Notes under the pieces: generated by a model
Databases searched by the model: none
Seen by the model: the letters and a program-made list of their open reading frames with translations, nothing else
Told to the model about the DNA's origin: nothing
From: Burkholderiaceae bacterium
GTDB taxonomy: Bacteria > Pseudomonadota > Gammaproteobacteria > Burkholderiales > Burkholderiaceae_C
Direction of reading: 5' to 3'
Length of the DNA: 16,688 nt
NCBI GenBank assembly: GCA_023262645.1
Contig: JALRAA010000007.1
Span: 828 to 17,515 of the forward strand
Shown here: one piece after another, positions 1-7,713 of the stretch
Layout: each line of letters opens with the position of its first letter
How positions within the stretch are numbered: position 1 is the first letter of the stretch
Position numbers and translations under genes: made by a program

Positions 1-2
1 AC

Positions 3-68
3 TTCGTTCTTCGTCAAAATCAACTTGACGAAATACGCAACAATCGTCTAGAACAACTTTATAAATAA
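3..68 (+). CDS. possible 3' end of an unidentified gene (partial)
   Basis: The frame starting at base 3 stays open for 21 codons to a TAA at 66-68. It would encode a charged, Leu/Asn/Gln-rich helical C-terminus ending in LEQLYK. The other two plus frames stop at 26-28 and 49-51. The stretch is visibly AT-richer than the genes to its right, and the next gene is convergent (mltB, ending at 131). This fits the tail of an incoming plus-strand gene whose body lies left of the window. With so few residues no family can be named, and chance openness is quite possible. Bases 69-130 hold no feature I can support. Confidence 0.3.
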   Translation, partial: FVLRQNQLDEIRNNRLEQLYK

Positions 69-130
69 TCAATATGAACAAACCAACAATAAACCTCACC
101 CAGTTAACCGAAAAATGACTTTGAAAAACG

Positions 131-1315
131 TCAAGGGCAATTCCCTGTCGGATTACTCGGATCAGTGAGCGCTTGCGCCACCGCCTCGCCCAATTCAATC
201 ACCGCCAAAGCGTAATAACTGCTGCGGTTGTAGCGTGTGATGACAAAGAAATTTTCCGTGCCTGCGACATAACTCGGCGGGTTGCCACCGTTGTGCAATT
301 GCACCAACGCCAGCGGCTTGTTAAACGCCAACCCATCGTCCGCCAGCACCGCGCGTTTGCCTTGTAAATACGCCACTGACCAAGAAGGAACAATGTCTGG
401 CGCTAGCAGTGCATTCAAATCCTCGTCGGCGACAGCAGACACATTCACATCAAAATGTGTGGGCATGCCCGGTTGCCAGCCAAATGCTTTGAAATAGTTG
501 GCGACAGAGCCAATCGCATCGGCTGCACTTTTACCCAGGTCGATTCGGCCATCGCCATCAAAGTCCACGGCAAAACGCGCGATGCTTGACGGCATGAATT
601 GAGGCAATCCACTCGCGCCCGCGTAACTGCCCAGTGGCGCTGTTTTACTGGGCTGCATTTTTTGTTGCTTTAAAAAAAATCCCAATTCGTTTTGAAAGAA
701 AGTTTGCCTTTCCGTGGCTTGCGGATGGGTCGCAGGGAACATCAAGCTCAGCGTGCTCAAAGCGTCAATCAATCGGTACTGTCCTTGGTGTTGACCGTAA
801 AAGGTTTCTACGCCCAAGATGCCCACGATGTACTTGGGCGGCACACCGTAAATCAGAAACGCCTGGTCGAGCAACAAAGCGTTATCACGCCAAAATTTCA
901 CGCCAGTTTGGATTCGGCATTCCGTTAAAAACCGCGCCCGGTAAGCCTCCCAGTTTTTTTGTTGCACCGAAGCGGGCGGCAGCACCATGGGCAAGATCGC
1001 TGGAATTTGCCGCGCTTGCGAGATTTGTTTCATGACCCAAGAGACAGGCAATTGCTGCTGAGCCGCAATGGTTTTGGCCAACTCACGCACGCCAGTGGTT
1101 TTCCCGAAAGCTTTTCCAGCGACCACTTTGGCGGCCTTGGATTTTTGGGGTTTTTTCTTGACAGCCGAGTTTGCACGGGATGGGGTAGAACCTTTTGGCG
1201 AGGATTGGGTTGCGCCTTGGGCCTGACCGACACACAGTAGGCCGAGCATGCAAAAGTACGCCAAGACGCTCACGACATAGGAGCGAGAAAACAAAGTGAT
1301 GACGGGGATAGGCAT
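131..1315 (-). CDS. mltB: lytic murein transglycosylase B (MltB/Slt35-like)
   Basis: Periplasmic enzyme that cleaves the MurNAc-GlcNAc bond of peptidoglycan to form 1,6-anhydromuropeptides, used in wall turnover. The chosen ATG (1313-1315) gives 394 aa starting MPIPVITLF, with a hydrophobic signal segment over about residues 12-30 and a likely signal peptidase cleavage near residues 33-35. A Lys/Ser-rich linker follows, then the SLT_2-type domain. The family motif GVETFYG carries the expected catalytic Glu (residue 170, codon 806-808). SGLPQFMPSS and DFDGDGRIDL also match MltB; the latter corresponds to the EF-hand-like calcium site of Slt35. An ATG at 1384 in the same frame would overlap the divergent channel gene and add 23 non-signal-like residues, so I reject it. 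No clear lipobox is seen, so it may be soluble or anchored by an uncleaved signal. The C-terminus is complete. Confidence 0.88.
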   Translation of the reverse strand: MPIPVITLFSRSYVVSVLAYFCMLGLLCVGQAQGATQSSPKGSTPSRANSAVKKKPQKSKAAKVVAGKAFGKTTGVRELAKTIAAQQQLPVSWVMKQISQARQIPAILPMVLPPASVQQKNWEAYRARFLTECRIQTGVKFWRDNALLLDQAFLIYGVPPKYIVGILGVETFYGQHQGQYRLIDALSTLSLMFPATHPQATERQTFFQNELGFFLKQQKMQPSKTAPLGSYAGASGLPQFMPSSIARFAVDFDGDGRIDLGKSAADAIGSVANYFKAFGWQPGMPTHFDVNVSAVADEDLNALLAPDIVPSWSVAYLQGKRAVLADDGLAFNKPLALVQLHNGGNPPSYVAGTENFFVITRYNRSSYYALAVIELGEAVAQALTDPSNPTGNCP

Positions 1316-1382
1316 GGCCGACGAGTGTAGCCAATGCCAGCGAAACGCACGGACATTTGCCCGTGTTAAGCTGATTTCGACC

Positions 1383-2642
1383 ATGGAAAATTTGAATTTA
1401 CTGCTGTCAGCCCTGACACAAGAAAGCCTGCCCTCTGGGTTGATCAGAGAGGCACTTTATTTGTTGGCCATCGTCCTGTTTGCATGGTTGACCGCATGGG
1501 TGATGGGGCGGCATTACAAAACCGAATCGGTGTTGTTTGGCAAGCAAGTCATCGATGGTTTGTTATTTCCTTTATTGGCCTTGTTACTGACTTATTTTGT
1601 GCAGGTTCTGCTGCTCAAGCAACATGCGCTTATCTTGCTCAAGTTGGCTGTCCCAATCTTGTTTTCTCTGGCGCTGATTCGCTTGTGCGCCCGCGTGTTG
1701 ATGGCGGTTTTTCCACGCTCTCCCTTGGCTGTGTTGACCGAGCGTTTGGTGTCTTGGTTGGCCTGGGGTGTGGCAGTGTTGTGGATCACCGATTTGCTGC
1801 CTTTGGTGGTCCAGGAAATGGAGCAAATCCATTTGAATTTCGGTCGGGTCAAACTCGACTTGCGCACTTTGTTTGAAGGCATACTCTCTTCGGGTTTGGT
1901 GTTGGTGCTCAGCTTGTGGCTGTCAGCTGCCATTGAGCACCGCATATTGACGCAAACCGTCAGTGATTTGTCCATGCGAAAGGTGGCAGCAAATGTGTTG
2001 CGTGCCGTCATTTTGCTGCTGGGGTTGTTGTTGGCGCTGTCGGCGGTTGGTGTGGATTTAACGGCCTTGTCTGTGCTCGGTGGTGCTTTGGGCGTGGGTT
2101 TGGGGTTGGGTTTGCAAAAACTCGCCGCCAATTACGTGAGTGGCTTTGTGGTGTTGGTCGAGCGGTCTGTGCGTATCGGTGACCATATTCGGGTGGATGG
2201 CGTGGAAGGCCAAGTCAGTGACATCAAAACCCGCTACACCTTGATTCGTGATCCGAATGGTCGCGAATCCATCATTCCTAACGACATACTGATGACGCAA
2301 AGGGTCGACAACTTTTCCTTGTCTGACGCTGCGGTGTCCTTGCAAACTTCGGTCACGGTGGCGCTGGACAGTTCGGTGGAACAAGTGCAAGCGATATTGT
2401 TGAACGCCTTGCACACCGTGCCCGATGTGAACACGGAACCTGCCGCGCAAGTGCATTTCAGTCGCTTCAGCGCCGATGGCCTGGAGTTCACTTTGCATTT
2501 TTGGGTGGCCGACCGTTTGCATTCGCGCCTGGCCGTCATGTCACGGGTTCACAGCGCGGCCTGGGCTGCTTTGCAAGCTGAAGGCATCGCACTGCCGCCG
2601 CCCAAACCTGTGGTGATTGCGAGCCATTCGTCCTTGGAATGA
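1383..2642 (+). CDS. MscS-family mechanosensitive ion channel
   Basis: Inner-membrane channel that opens under membrane tension, as in hypo-osmotic shock. Translation from ATG 1383 gives 419 aa. Hydrophobic segments lie near residues 24-42, 57-78, 83-107, 122-139, 165-184 and 203-222. A Gly/Ala/Leu-rich pore helix (about 227-259) with LGGALGVGLGLGLQ and ANYVSGFVVLVER follows, the hallmark of the MscS pore-lining helix. Next comes the beta domain with RIGDHIRVDG and EGQVSDI, and NGRESIIPND. With about seven membrane passes it is larger than E. coli MscS (three passes, about 286 aa) and resembles the medium-size MscS paralogues. An in-frame ATG at 1296 adds a Cys-rich polar stretch and runs across the divergent mltB start, so ATG 1383 is preferred, although its ribosome-binding site is weak. 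The gene is divergent from mltB, with 67 bp between the two starts. Confidence 0.88.
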   Translation: MENLNLLLSALTQESLPSGLIREALYLLAIVLFAWLTAWVMGRHYKTESVLFGKQVIDGLLFPLLALLLTYFVQVLLLKQHALILLKLAVPILFSLALIRLCARVLMAVFPRSPLAVLTERLVSWLAWGVAVLWITDLLPLVVQEMEQIHLNFGRVKLDLRTLFEGILSSGLVLVLSLWLSAAIEHRILTQTVSDLSMRKVAANVLRAVILLLGLLLALSAVGVDLTALSVLGGALGVGLGLGLQKLAANYVSGFVVLVERSVRIGDHIRVDGVEGQVSDIKTRYTLIRDPNGRESIIPNDILMTQRVDNFSLSDAAVSLQTSVTVALDSSVEQVQAILLNALHTVPDVNTEPAAQVHFSRFSADGLEFTLHFWVADRLHSRLAVMSRVHSAAWAALQAEGIALPPPKPVVIASHSSLE

Positions 2643-2691
2643 ACTTGCCTTGTGTGGCCAAACCCTTGACGAGGTTAAAAAAGCACGACCG

Positions 2692-2721
2692 TTCACAAAT
2701 ACCCATGGATTCGTCTAGAAT
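2692..2721 (+). promoter_or_regulatory. sigma70-like promoter of the etfBA operon
   Basis: TTCACA at 2692-2697 (5/6 match to TTGACA) is followed after 18 bp by TAGAAT at 2716-2721 (5/6 match to TATAAT). This places the transcription start near 2727-2729 and leaves a leader of about 65 nt before etfB. It lies in the 150-bp gap between the channel gene and etfB. It is a pattern match only. Confidence 0.55.
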
Positions 2722-2734
2722 GACGTGCACGTCA
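2721..2734. promoter_or_regulatory. perfect 14-bp palindrome, candidate operator for etfBA
   Basis: TGACGTGCACGTCA is identical to its reverse complement. It begins on the last base of the -10 box and covers the predicted transcription start, a position where a bound dimeric repressor would block RNA polymerase. Betaproteobacterial fatty-acid and branched-chain catabolic genes are known to be controlled by TetR-family (LiuQ, FadP) and related regulators, so such a factor is a plausible ligand. Which one cannot be told from this window, which encodes no regulator. Confidence 0.5.
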
Positions 2735-2792
2735 ACTTCCAGCCCTTGGAAGGCATGACTTTTACTTATCTTTATTTCCTTGGAGCAAACCC

Positions 2793-3542
2793 ATGAAGGC
2801 ACTGGTCGCTGTCAAGCGCGTGGTGGATTACAACGTCAAGGTTCGGGTCAAGTCTGACCAGACGGGCGTCGATATCGCCAACGTCAAAATGAGCATGAAC
2901 CCGTTCGACGAGATCGCGGTCGAAGAAGCTGTTCGCTTGAAAGAAAAAGGCGTCTTGACAGAAGTGGTGGTGGTTTCTTGCGGAGTTACTCAGTGCCAAG
3001 AAACGCTGCGCACCGCCATGGCGATTGGTGCGGACCGTGGCATTTTGGTGGAAACCTCAGAGGAACTGCAGCCCTTGGCCGTTGCCAAATTGCTCAAGGC
3101 CTTGGCCGACAAAGAACAGCCTGGGTTGGTGATTTTGGGCAAACAAGCCATTGACGACGATTGCAACCAAACCGGCCAAATGTTGGCGGCCTTGGCCGAT
3201 TGGCCGCAAGCCACATTCGCTTCCAAAGTGGAAATCACAGATGCACACGCGTTGGTCACACGCGAAGTGGACGGCGGTTTAGAAACCTTGAAGTTGAGTT
3301 TGCCTGCGGTGATCACCACCGATTTGCGATTGAACGAACCCCGTTACGTGACGTTGCCCAACATCATGAAGGCCAAGAAAAAGCAGATCGATATTTTCAA
3401 ACCCGAGGATTTGGGTGTAGATGTCACACCTCGCATCAAAACCCTCAAAGTCAGTGAGCCCCCTAAGCGCAGCGCGGGTATCAAAGTGGCCGATGTCGCC
3501 GCACTGGTCGACAAACTCAAAAACGAAGCAAAGGTGATTTGA
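2793..3542 (+). CDS. etfB: electron transfer flavoprotein, beta subunit
   Basis: Small subunit (249 aa) of the soluble heterodimeric flavoprotein that takes electrons from acyl-CoA dehydrogenases and hands them to ETF:ubiquinone oxidoreductase. The N-terminus MKALVAVKRVVDYN and the NPFDEIAVEEAVRLKE segment are typical of the family. Around residues 120-135 the LGKQAIDDDCNQTGQ stretch matches the conserved AMP-binding region. LRLNEPRYVTLPNIMKAKKK matches the signature that includes the partner-recognition loop. GGAG at 2782-2785 sits 7 nt before the ATG, a good ribosome-binding site that fixes the start. The stop is 1 nt before etfA, so the two are translationally coupled. Length is usual for EtfB. 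Confidence 0.97.
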   Translation: MKALVAVKRVVDYNVKVRVKSDQTGVDIANVKMSMNPFDEIAVEEAVRLKEKGVLTEVVVVSCGVTQCQETLRTAMAIGADRGILVETSEELQPLAVAKLLKALADKEQPGLVILGKQAIDDDCNQTGQMLAALADWPQATFASKVEITDAHALVTREVDGGLETLKLSLPAVITTDLRLNEPRYVTLPNIMKAKKKQIDIFKPEDLGVDVTPRIKTLKVSEPPKRSAGIKVADVAALVDKLKNEAKVI

Positions 3543-3543
3543 C

Positions 3544-4473
3544 ATGGCCTCCCTAGTGATTGCAGAACACGACAACCACAGTCTCAAGCCCTCCACCCTC
3601 AATACCGTGACCGCAGCTGTTGCCTGTGGCGGCGAAGTGCATGTGTTGGTGGCTGGAAAAGATGCCGCAGCAGCAGCGCAGACCGCGTCTCAAATTGCTG
3701 GCGTGAGCAAGGTGTTGCATGCCGAATCTGATGCGTTTGCGAACGGATTGGCCGAACACATGGCGGCGCAAGTCTTGGCTTTGGCCTCGGCGTATTCGCA
3801 TATTTTGTTTGCCGCCACTGCTGGCGGCAAAAACATCGCGCCCCGCGTGGCGGCCAAGCTCGATGTGGCGCAAGTGAGCGACATCACCCGTGTGGACAGC
3901 CCAGACACCTTCGAGCGACCCATTTACGCGGGCAATGCCATGGCCACGGTGCAAGCCACCGATGCGGTCAAAGTGATCACTGTTCGCACCACGGGTTTTG
4001 ATGCGGCAGGCACAAGTGGAAATGCCACCATCGAAACCGTTCAAGCGGCCACGGCTGATGCCAAAAGTCTGTTCATGGGCAGTGAGATTGCCAAGAACGA
4101 CCGCCCCGAACTGACAGCGGCCAAAGTGATTGTGTCAGGCGGTCGCGCATTGGGCAGCGCAGAAAAATTCAACGAAGTCATCACACCATTGGCTGACAAA
4201 TTAGGGGCGGCACTCGGTGCCAGCCGAGCCGCTGTCGATGCGGGCTACGCGCCCAACGACTGGCAAGTGGGTCAAACCGGCAAGATCGTGGCGCCTCAGC
4301 TTTATGTGGCCTGCGGTATCAGCGGCGCCATTCAGCACTTGGCAGGTATGAAAGACAGCAAAGTGATTGTGGCGATCAACAAAGACCCTGAAGCCCCGAT
4401 ATTCAGCGTGGCTGACTATGGCTTGGAAGCGGATTTGTTTGTTGCTGTGCCCGAGTTGGTCAAACTGATTTAA
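3544..4473 (+). CDS. etfA: electron transfer flavoprotein, alpha subunit
   Basis: Large, FAD-carrying subunit (309 aa) of ETF, partner of the EtfB just upstream. The N-terminal half (about 1-185) is the Rossmann-like domain. The C-terminal half carries the FAD-binding signature: SGGRALGSAEKF, SRAAVDAGYAPNDWQVGQTG, then LYVACGISGAIQHLAGM and INKDPEAPIFSVADYGLEAD. All expected blocks are present and length is normal. It starts 1 nt after the etfB stop and ends 10 nt before the acyl-CoA dehydrogenase, so it sits in the middle of an evident operon. Electrons from the neighbouring dehydrogenase are its probable input. Confidence 0.97.
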   Translation: MASLVIAEHDNHSLKPSTLNTVTAAVACGGEVHVLVAGKDAAAAAQTASQIAGVSKVLHAESDAFANGLAEHMAAQVLALASAYSHILFAATAGGKNIAPRVAAKLDVAQVSDITRVDSPDTFERPIYAGNAMATVQATDAVKVITVRTTGFDAAGTSGNATIETVQAATADAKSLFMGSEIAKNDRPELTAAKVIVSGGRALGSAEKFNEVITPLADKLGAALGASRAAVDAGYAPNDWQVGQTGKIVAPQLYVACGISGAIQHLAGMKDSKVIVAINKDPEAPIFSVADYGLEADLFVAVPELVKLI

Positions 4474-4483
4474 AGAGATCCCC

Positions 4484-6277
4484 ATGAGCTACATCGCCCC
4501 CATCAAAGACATGTTGTTCAACATGCAGCATTTGGCCCAGATTGACCAAATTGCCAACATGCCCGGTTTTGAAGACGCTGGTTTGGAAACCGCGCAAGCG
4601 GTGCTAGAGGACTGCGCGCGGTTCAACCAAGACGTGGTGGCGCCTTTGAATTGGGAGAGCGATAAAAACCCTTCTTTTTGGAAAGACGGCCACGTCACCA
4701 CATCGCAAGGTTTCAAGCAGGCCTACCACCAATACGCCCAAGGCGGTTGGCAAGGCTTGCAACATCCGGCAGATTTTGGTGGACAGGGCTTGCCCAAAAC
4801 CATCGGTGCAGCTTGTGGAGAAATGCTCAATGCGGCAAGCCTCAGTTTCGCGCTGTGCCCCTTGCTGACAGACGGCGCGATCGAAGCATTGCTGACCGCA
4901 GGATCCGACACGCTGAAATCCACTTACTTGGAAAAACTAGTCAGCGGCGAATGGACCGGCACCATGAATTTGACCGAGCCGCAGGCGGGTTCCGATTTGT
5001 CTATGGTGCGTTCACGTGCCGAACCACAAGCCGATGGCACGTACAAAGTATTTGGCACCAAAATTTACATCACTTACGGCGAGCACGACATGGCCGACAA
5101 CATCGTGCATTTGGTGTTGGCCCGAGTGACTGGTGCGCCTGAAGGCATCAAAGGCATCAGCTTGTTTGTGGTGCCCAAATTCTTGGTCAATGCCGATGGC
5201 TCACTGGGCGCGCGCAATGATGTGCATTGCGTCAGCATCGAACACAAATTGGGCATCAAGGCCAGTCCCACTGCTGTGTTGCAATATGGCGACCATGGTG
5301 GCGCCACCGGTTTCTTGGTGGGCCAAGAAAACCGTGGATTGGAATACATGTTCATCATGATGAACGCAGCGCGTTATGCGGTAGGTGTGCAAGGCATTGC
5401 CATCGCTGACAGGGCGTACCAAAAAGCGGTGCAGTATGCGCGGGATCGCGTGCAATCTCGGCCCGTGGATGGGTCTGTCAAAGCAGCAGCGCCCATCATC
5501 CATCACCCCGATGTGCGCCGTATGTTGATGACCATGCGTGCTTACACCGAAGGTTGCCGCGCGATGGCCAGTGTGGCGGCTGCCGCCTACGACGCAGCCC
5601 ATCACCACCCGGATGCCGATACCCGCCAACAAAATTTGGCGGTGTACGAATTCTTGGTGCCGTTGGTCAAAGGCTTCAGCACCGAGATGAGTTTGGAAGT
5701 GACAAGCCTGGGCGTGCAAGTACACGGTGGCATGGGTTTCATCGAAGAAACCGGTGCCGCGCAGTATTACCGTGACGCGAAAATTTTGACTATTTACGAA
5801 GGCACCACAGCCATCCAAGCCAATGACTTGGTGGGTCGCAAAACCGTTCGCGATGGCGGCCAAACACCCAAAGCACTGGCCGCCCAAATGGAAAAAACAC
5901 AAGCCGAGTTGCTTGCAATTGGTACGCCCGACGCCAAAGCCATTGCGAGCCGTTTATCCGCAGCGCGCGACGCTTTGCTGAATGTGGTGAGTTTCATGGT
6001 CGACAAAGCCAACAGCAACCCCAACGATGCCTACGCAGGCAGCGTGCCTTACCTGATGTTGGCGGGCAATGTGATCGCTGGATGGCAACTCGCCCGCAGC
6101 TTTGTGGCCGCTCACCAAGCGCTGGCCAGCGGCGACAACGACACCGCATTCTTGCAAGCCAAGCAGGTCACTGCGCGTTTCTACGCCGACCATATTCTGA
6201 GCAAAGCACCAGCAGCGCGTGACAGCATCGTCCAAGGTGCTGAAAGCGTGACTGCCATGGCTTTGGAAGCGTTTTAA
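4484..6277 (+). CDS. acyl-CoA dehydrogenase, long ~600-residue subfamily (DmdC-like)
   Basis: FAD enzyme making the alpha-beta double bond in an acyl-CoA, with ETF as electron acceptor. The 597-aa product has an N-terminal extension (YIAPIKDMLFNM), the N-domain with FGGQGLPK, the flavin/substrate loop TMNLTEPQAGSDL, the middle beta domain, and the C-terminal helical domain with VQVHGGMGFIEETGAAQYYRDAK. In IYEGTTAIQ the Glu at residue 439 (codon 5798-5800) is at the position of the usual catalytic base. An extra C-terminal helical domain (about 460-597) explains the length compared with ordinary ~380-aa enzymes. This subfamily includes 3-methylmercaptopropionyl-CoA dehydrogenase (DmdC) and other members of uncertain substrate. 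No other DMSP-pathway gene is in the window, so the substrate is left open. It follows etfA by 10 nt. Confidence 0.93.
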   Translation: MSYIAPIKDMLFNMQHLAQIDQIANMPGFEDAGLETAQAVLEDCARFNQDVVAPLNWESDKNPSFWKDGHVTTSQGFKQAYHQYAQGGWQGLQHPADFGGQGLPKTIGAACGEMLNAASLSFALCPLLTDGAIEALLTAGSDTLKSTYLEKLVSGEWTGTMNLTEPQAGSDLSMVRSRAEPQADGTYKVFGTKIYITYGEHDMADNIVHLVLARVTGAPEGIKGISLFVVPKFLVNADGSLGARNDVHCVSIEHKLGIKASPTAVLQYGDHGGATGFLVGQENRGLEYMFIMMNAARYAVGVQGIAIADRAYQKAVQYARDRVQSRPVDGSVKAAAPIIHHPDVRRMLMTMRAYTEGCRAMASVAAAAYDAAHHHPDADTRQQNLAVYEFLVPLVKGFSTEMSLEVTSLGVQVHGGMGFIEETGAAQYYRDAKILTIYEGTTAIQANDLVGRKTVRDGGQTPKALAAQMEKTQAELLAIGTPDAKAIASRLSAARDALLNVVSFMVDKANSNPNDAYAGSVPYLMLAGNVIAGWQLARSFVAAHQALASGDNDTAFLQAKQVTARFYADHILSKAPAARDSIVQGAESVTAMALEAF

Positions 6278-6336
6278 AAACGGTTCTTTTCACTCAGACC
6301 TCATTCATCTTTCAACCCCATTCTCCAAGGCCTGTC

Positions 6337-7293
6337 ATGTCCAAGTTGCCAACCGCTCTTGCAGCCGTTCCGTTTCCCGTGATCGGTTCCCCGCTGTTCA
6401 TCATCAGCAATCCCAAATTGGTGATTGCGCAGTGCATTGCAGGCGTGGTGGGATCGATGCCCGCTTTGAATGCACGTCCAGCGTCCCAATTGGATGAATG
6501 GTTGTCAGAGATCACCGAAGGGTTGGCTGCCTACAACAAGGCGCATCCTGACAAGCCTGCTGCGCCGTTCGCCATCAACCAAATCGTGCACAAAAGCAAT
6601 GACCGCTTGGAACACGACATGGCCATGTGCGTCAAATACAAAGTACCGATCATCATCACATCGTTGGGTGCGCGTGAAGAAATCAACCAAGCTGCGCACA
6701 GCTATGGCGGCGTGGTTTTGCACGACATCATCAACAACAAATTCGCCCACAAGGCCATCGAAAAGGGCGCTGATGGTTTGGTGGCTGTTGCCGCAGGCGC
6801 GGGTGGCCACGCTGGCGTGAAAAGTCCGTTTGCGTTGATTCAGGAAATTCGCCAATGGTTCGATGGCCCGTTGGCGTTGAGTGGGTCGATCGCGAGTGGA
6901 CAAGCCATATTGGCGGCGCTCGCCATGGGTGCAGATTTCGCTTACATTGGCTCGGCCTTCATTGCCACTGACGAAGCGCGAGCGGCTGAGGAGTACAAGC
7001 AATGCATCGTGGACAGCAACTCAGACGATATCGTCTACAGTAACTTGTTCACAGGCGTGCATGGCAACTACTTGGCGCCTTCGATTCGCAACGCGGGCAT
7101 GGACCCAGAGCATTTGCCAGAGAGTGACCCCAGCAAGATGGATTTTGGTGGCGAAAAAACCAAAGCATGGAAAGACATTTGGGGATGCGGTCAAGGCATT
7201 GGTGCGATCACCAAAGTGCAATCCACGGCAGATTTGGTGGCGCAGTTCAAGCGTGAATTTGCCGAAGCCAAAGCCCGCTTGGCACACTGTTAA
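6337..7293 (+). CDS. nitronate monooxygenase family flavoprotein (NMO / 2-nitropropane dioxygenase-like)
   Basis: TIM-barrel FMN protein of 318 aa. Family features seen: the N-terminal PVIGSPLFIISNPKLVIAQ and GVVGSMPALNARP blocks, the glycine-rich phosphate-binding AAGAGGHAG with His158 (codon 6808-6810) at the position of the catalytic His of class I NMOs, LSGSIASGQAILAALAMGADFAYIGSAF for FMN phosphate binding, and a C-terminal WGCGQGIGAI. Characterised members oxidise propionate-3-nitronate or alkyl nitronates, and related enoyl reductases (FabK) share the fold. The true substrate here is unknown. It lies 59 nt after the ACAD stop with no terminator visible between, so it is probably co-transcribed with etfBA-ACAD; such clusters suggest a role in acyl-CoA catabolism, but that is inference. 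The start ATG has a weak AAGG element upstream. Confidence 0.88.
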   Translation: MSKLPTALAAVPFPVIGSPLFIISNPKLVIAQCIAGVVGSMPALNARPASQLDEWLSEITEGLAAYNKAHPDKPAAPFAINQIVHKSNDRLEHDMAMCVKYKVPIIITSLGAREEINQAAHSYGGVVLHDIINNKFAHKAIEKGADGLVAVAAGAGGHAGVKSPFALIQEIRQWFDGPLALSGSIASGQAILAALAMGADFAYIGSAFIATDEARAAEEYKQCIVDSNSDDIVYSNLFTGVHGNYLAPSIRNAGMDPEHLPESDPSKMDFGGEKTKAWKDIWGCGQGIGAITKVQSTADLVAQFKREFAEAKARLAHC

Positions 7294-7345
7294 TTGCCCG
7301 CCGTCTGGGCGCTGTGAAGCTTGCCAGACACACTTTTTGTAGGCG

Positions 7346-7373
7346 AAAAAAAAGGCCCCTCAAGGGGCCTTTT
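7346..7373. terminator. bidirectional intrinsic terminator between NMO gene and ppnP
   Basis: A perfect 10-bp stem (7350-7359 with 7364-7373) closes a 4-nt TCAA loop. Read on the minus strand it is followed by a run of eight T, a strong terminator for argG-ppnP. Read on the plus strand the GC stem ends in TTTT, enough to stop transcripts from the NMO gene. It is well placed between convergent genes whose stops are at 7293 and 7393. Confidence 0.85.
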
Positions 7374-7392
7374 GCGTGGGGCATCAAACGCT

Positions 7393-7710
7393 TCAACCAA
7401 AGTGACAAATGTAGTGGTAGCTTTCCGTCACTTTGATTTCAAACGATGAATTGGCGGGTACGTGGAATTTGTCACCGGGACGAGAGGCTTGCCATTGGTC
7501 GGTGCCTGCGAGCTTGTATTCACAAGCACCCGCCACACATTCCATGATTTCTGGCGCCGCGGTATTGAACGTCAAATGCGACGGCATGACCACGCCGACA
7601 GATTTTTTTTCGCCATTGGGCAAAACCACAGGATGGCTGACGCATTTGCCGTCGAAAAACACATTGGCTTTGGTGGTGATGCTGACGCTGGGAATATGTT
7701 CGGTGACCAT
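7393..7710 (-). CDS. ppnP: pyrimidine/purine nucleoside phosphorylase (PpnP, YaiE/DUF1255 family)
   Basis: Small cupin-fold enzyme (105 aa; E. coli PpnP is about 94 aa) that phosphorolyses several purine and pyrimidine nucleosides to the base and ribose-1-phosphate. Family features seen: VFFDGKCVSHPV near the N-terminus, KKSVGVVMPSHLTFNTAAPEIMECVAG in the middle, and the PGDKFHVPANSSFEIKV plus YHYICHFG end. The N-terminal stretch before ANVFFDG is about 10 residues longer than in E. coli. The gene begins 3 nt after the argG stop on the same strand, so it is probably read from the argG promoter and translationally coupled. The strong terminator at 7346-7373 ends the unit. Confidence 0.92.
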   Translation of the reverse strand: MVTEHIPSVSITTKANVFFDGKCVSHPVVLPNGEKKSVGVVMPSHLTFNTAAPEIMECVAGACEYKLAGTDQWQASRPGDKFHVPANSSFEIKVTESYHYICHFG

Positions 7711-7713
7711 GGA

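Noticed and set aside
10..32. Inverted repeat TTCGTCAA / TTGACGAA with 7-nt loop as a terminator
   Set aside because: It has no T-run on either strand and lies inside the possible coding tail at 3-68.
3553..4044. Long open frames on the minus strand across etfA, the ACAD gene (for example 5201-5902) and purF (12198-12956)
   Set aside because: They lie opposite strongly conserved genes, have no ribosome-binding sites or recognisable domains, and show compositions expected of antisense frames.
6270..6282. CGTTTT-A-AAAACG palindrome at the ACAD stop as a terminator
   Set aside because: The stem is AT-rich, has a one-base loop and no following T-run, so it would not end transcription before the NMO gene.
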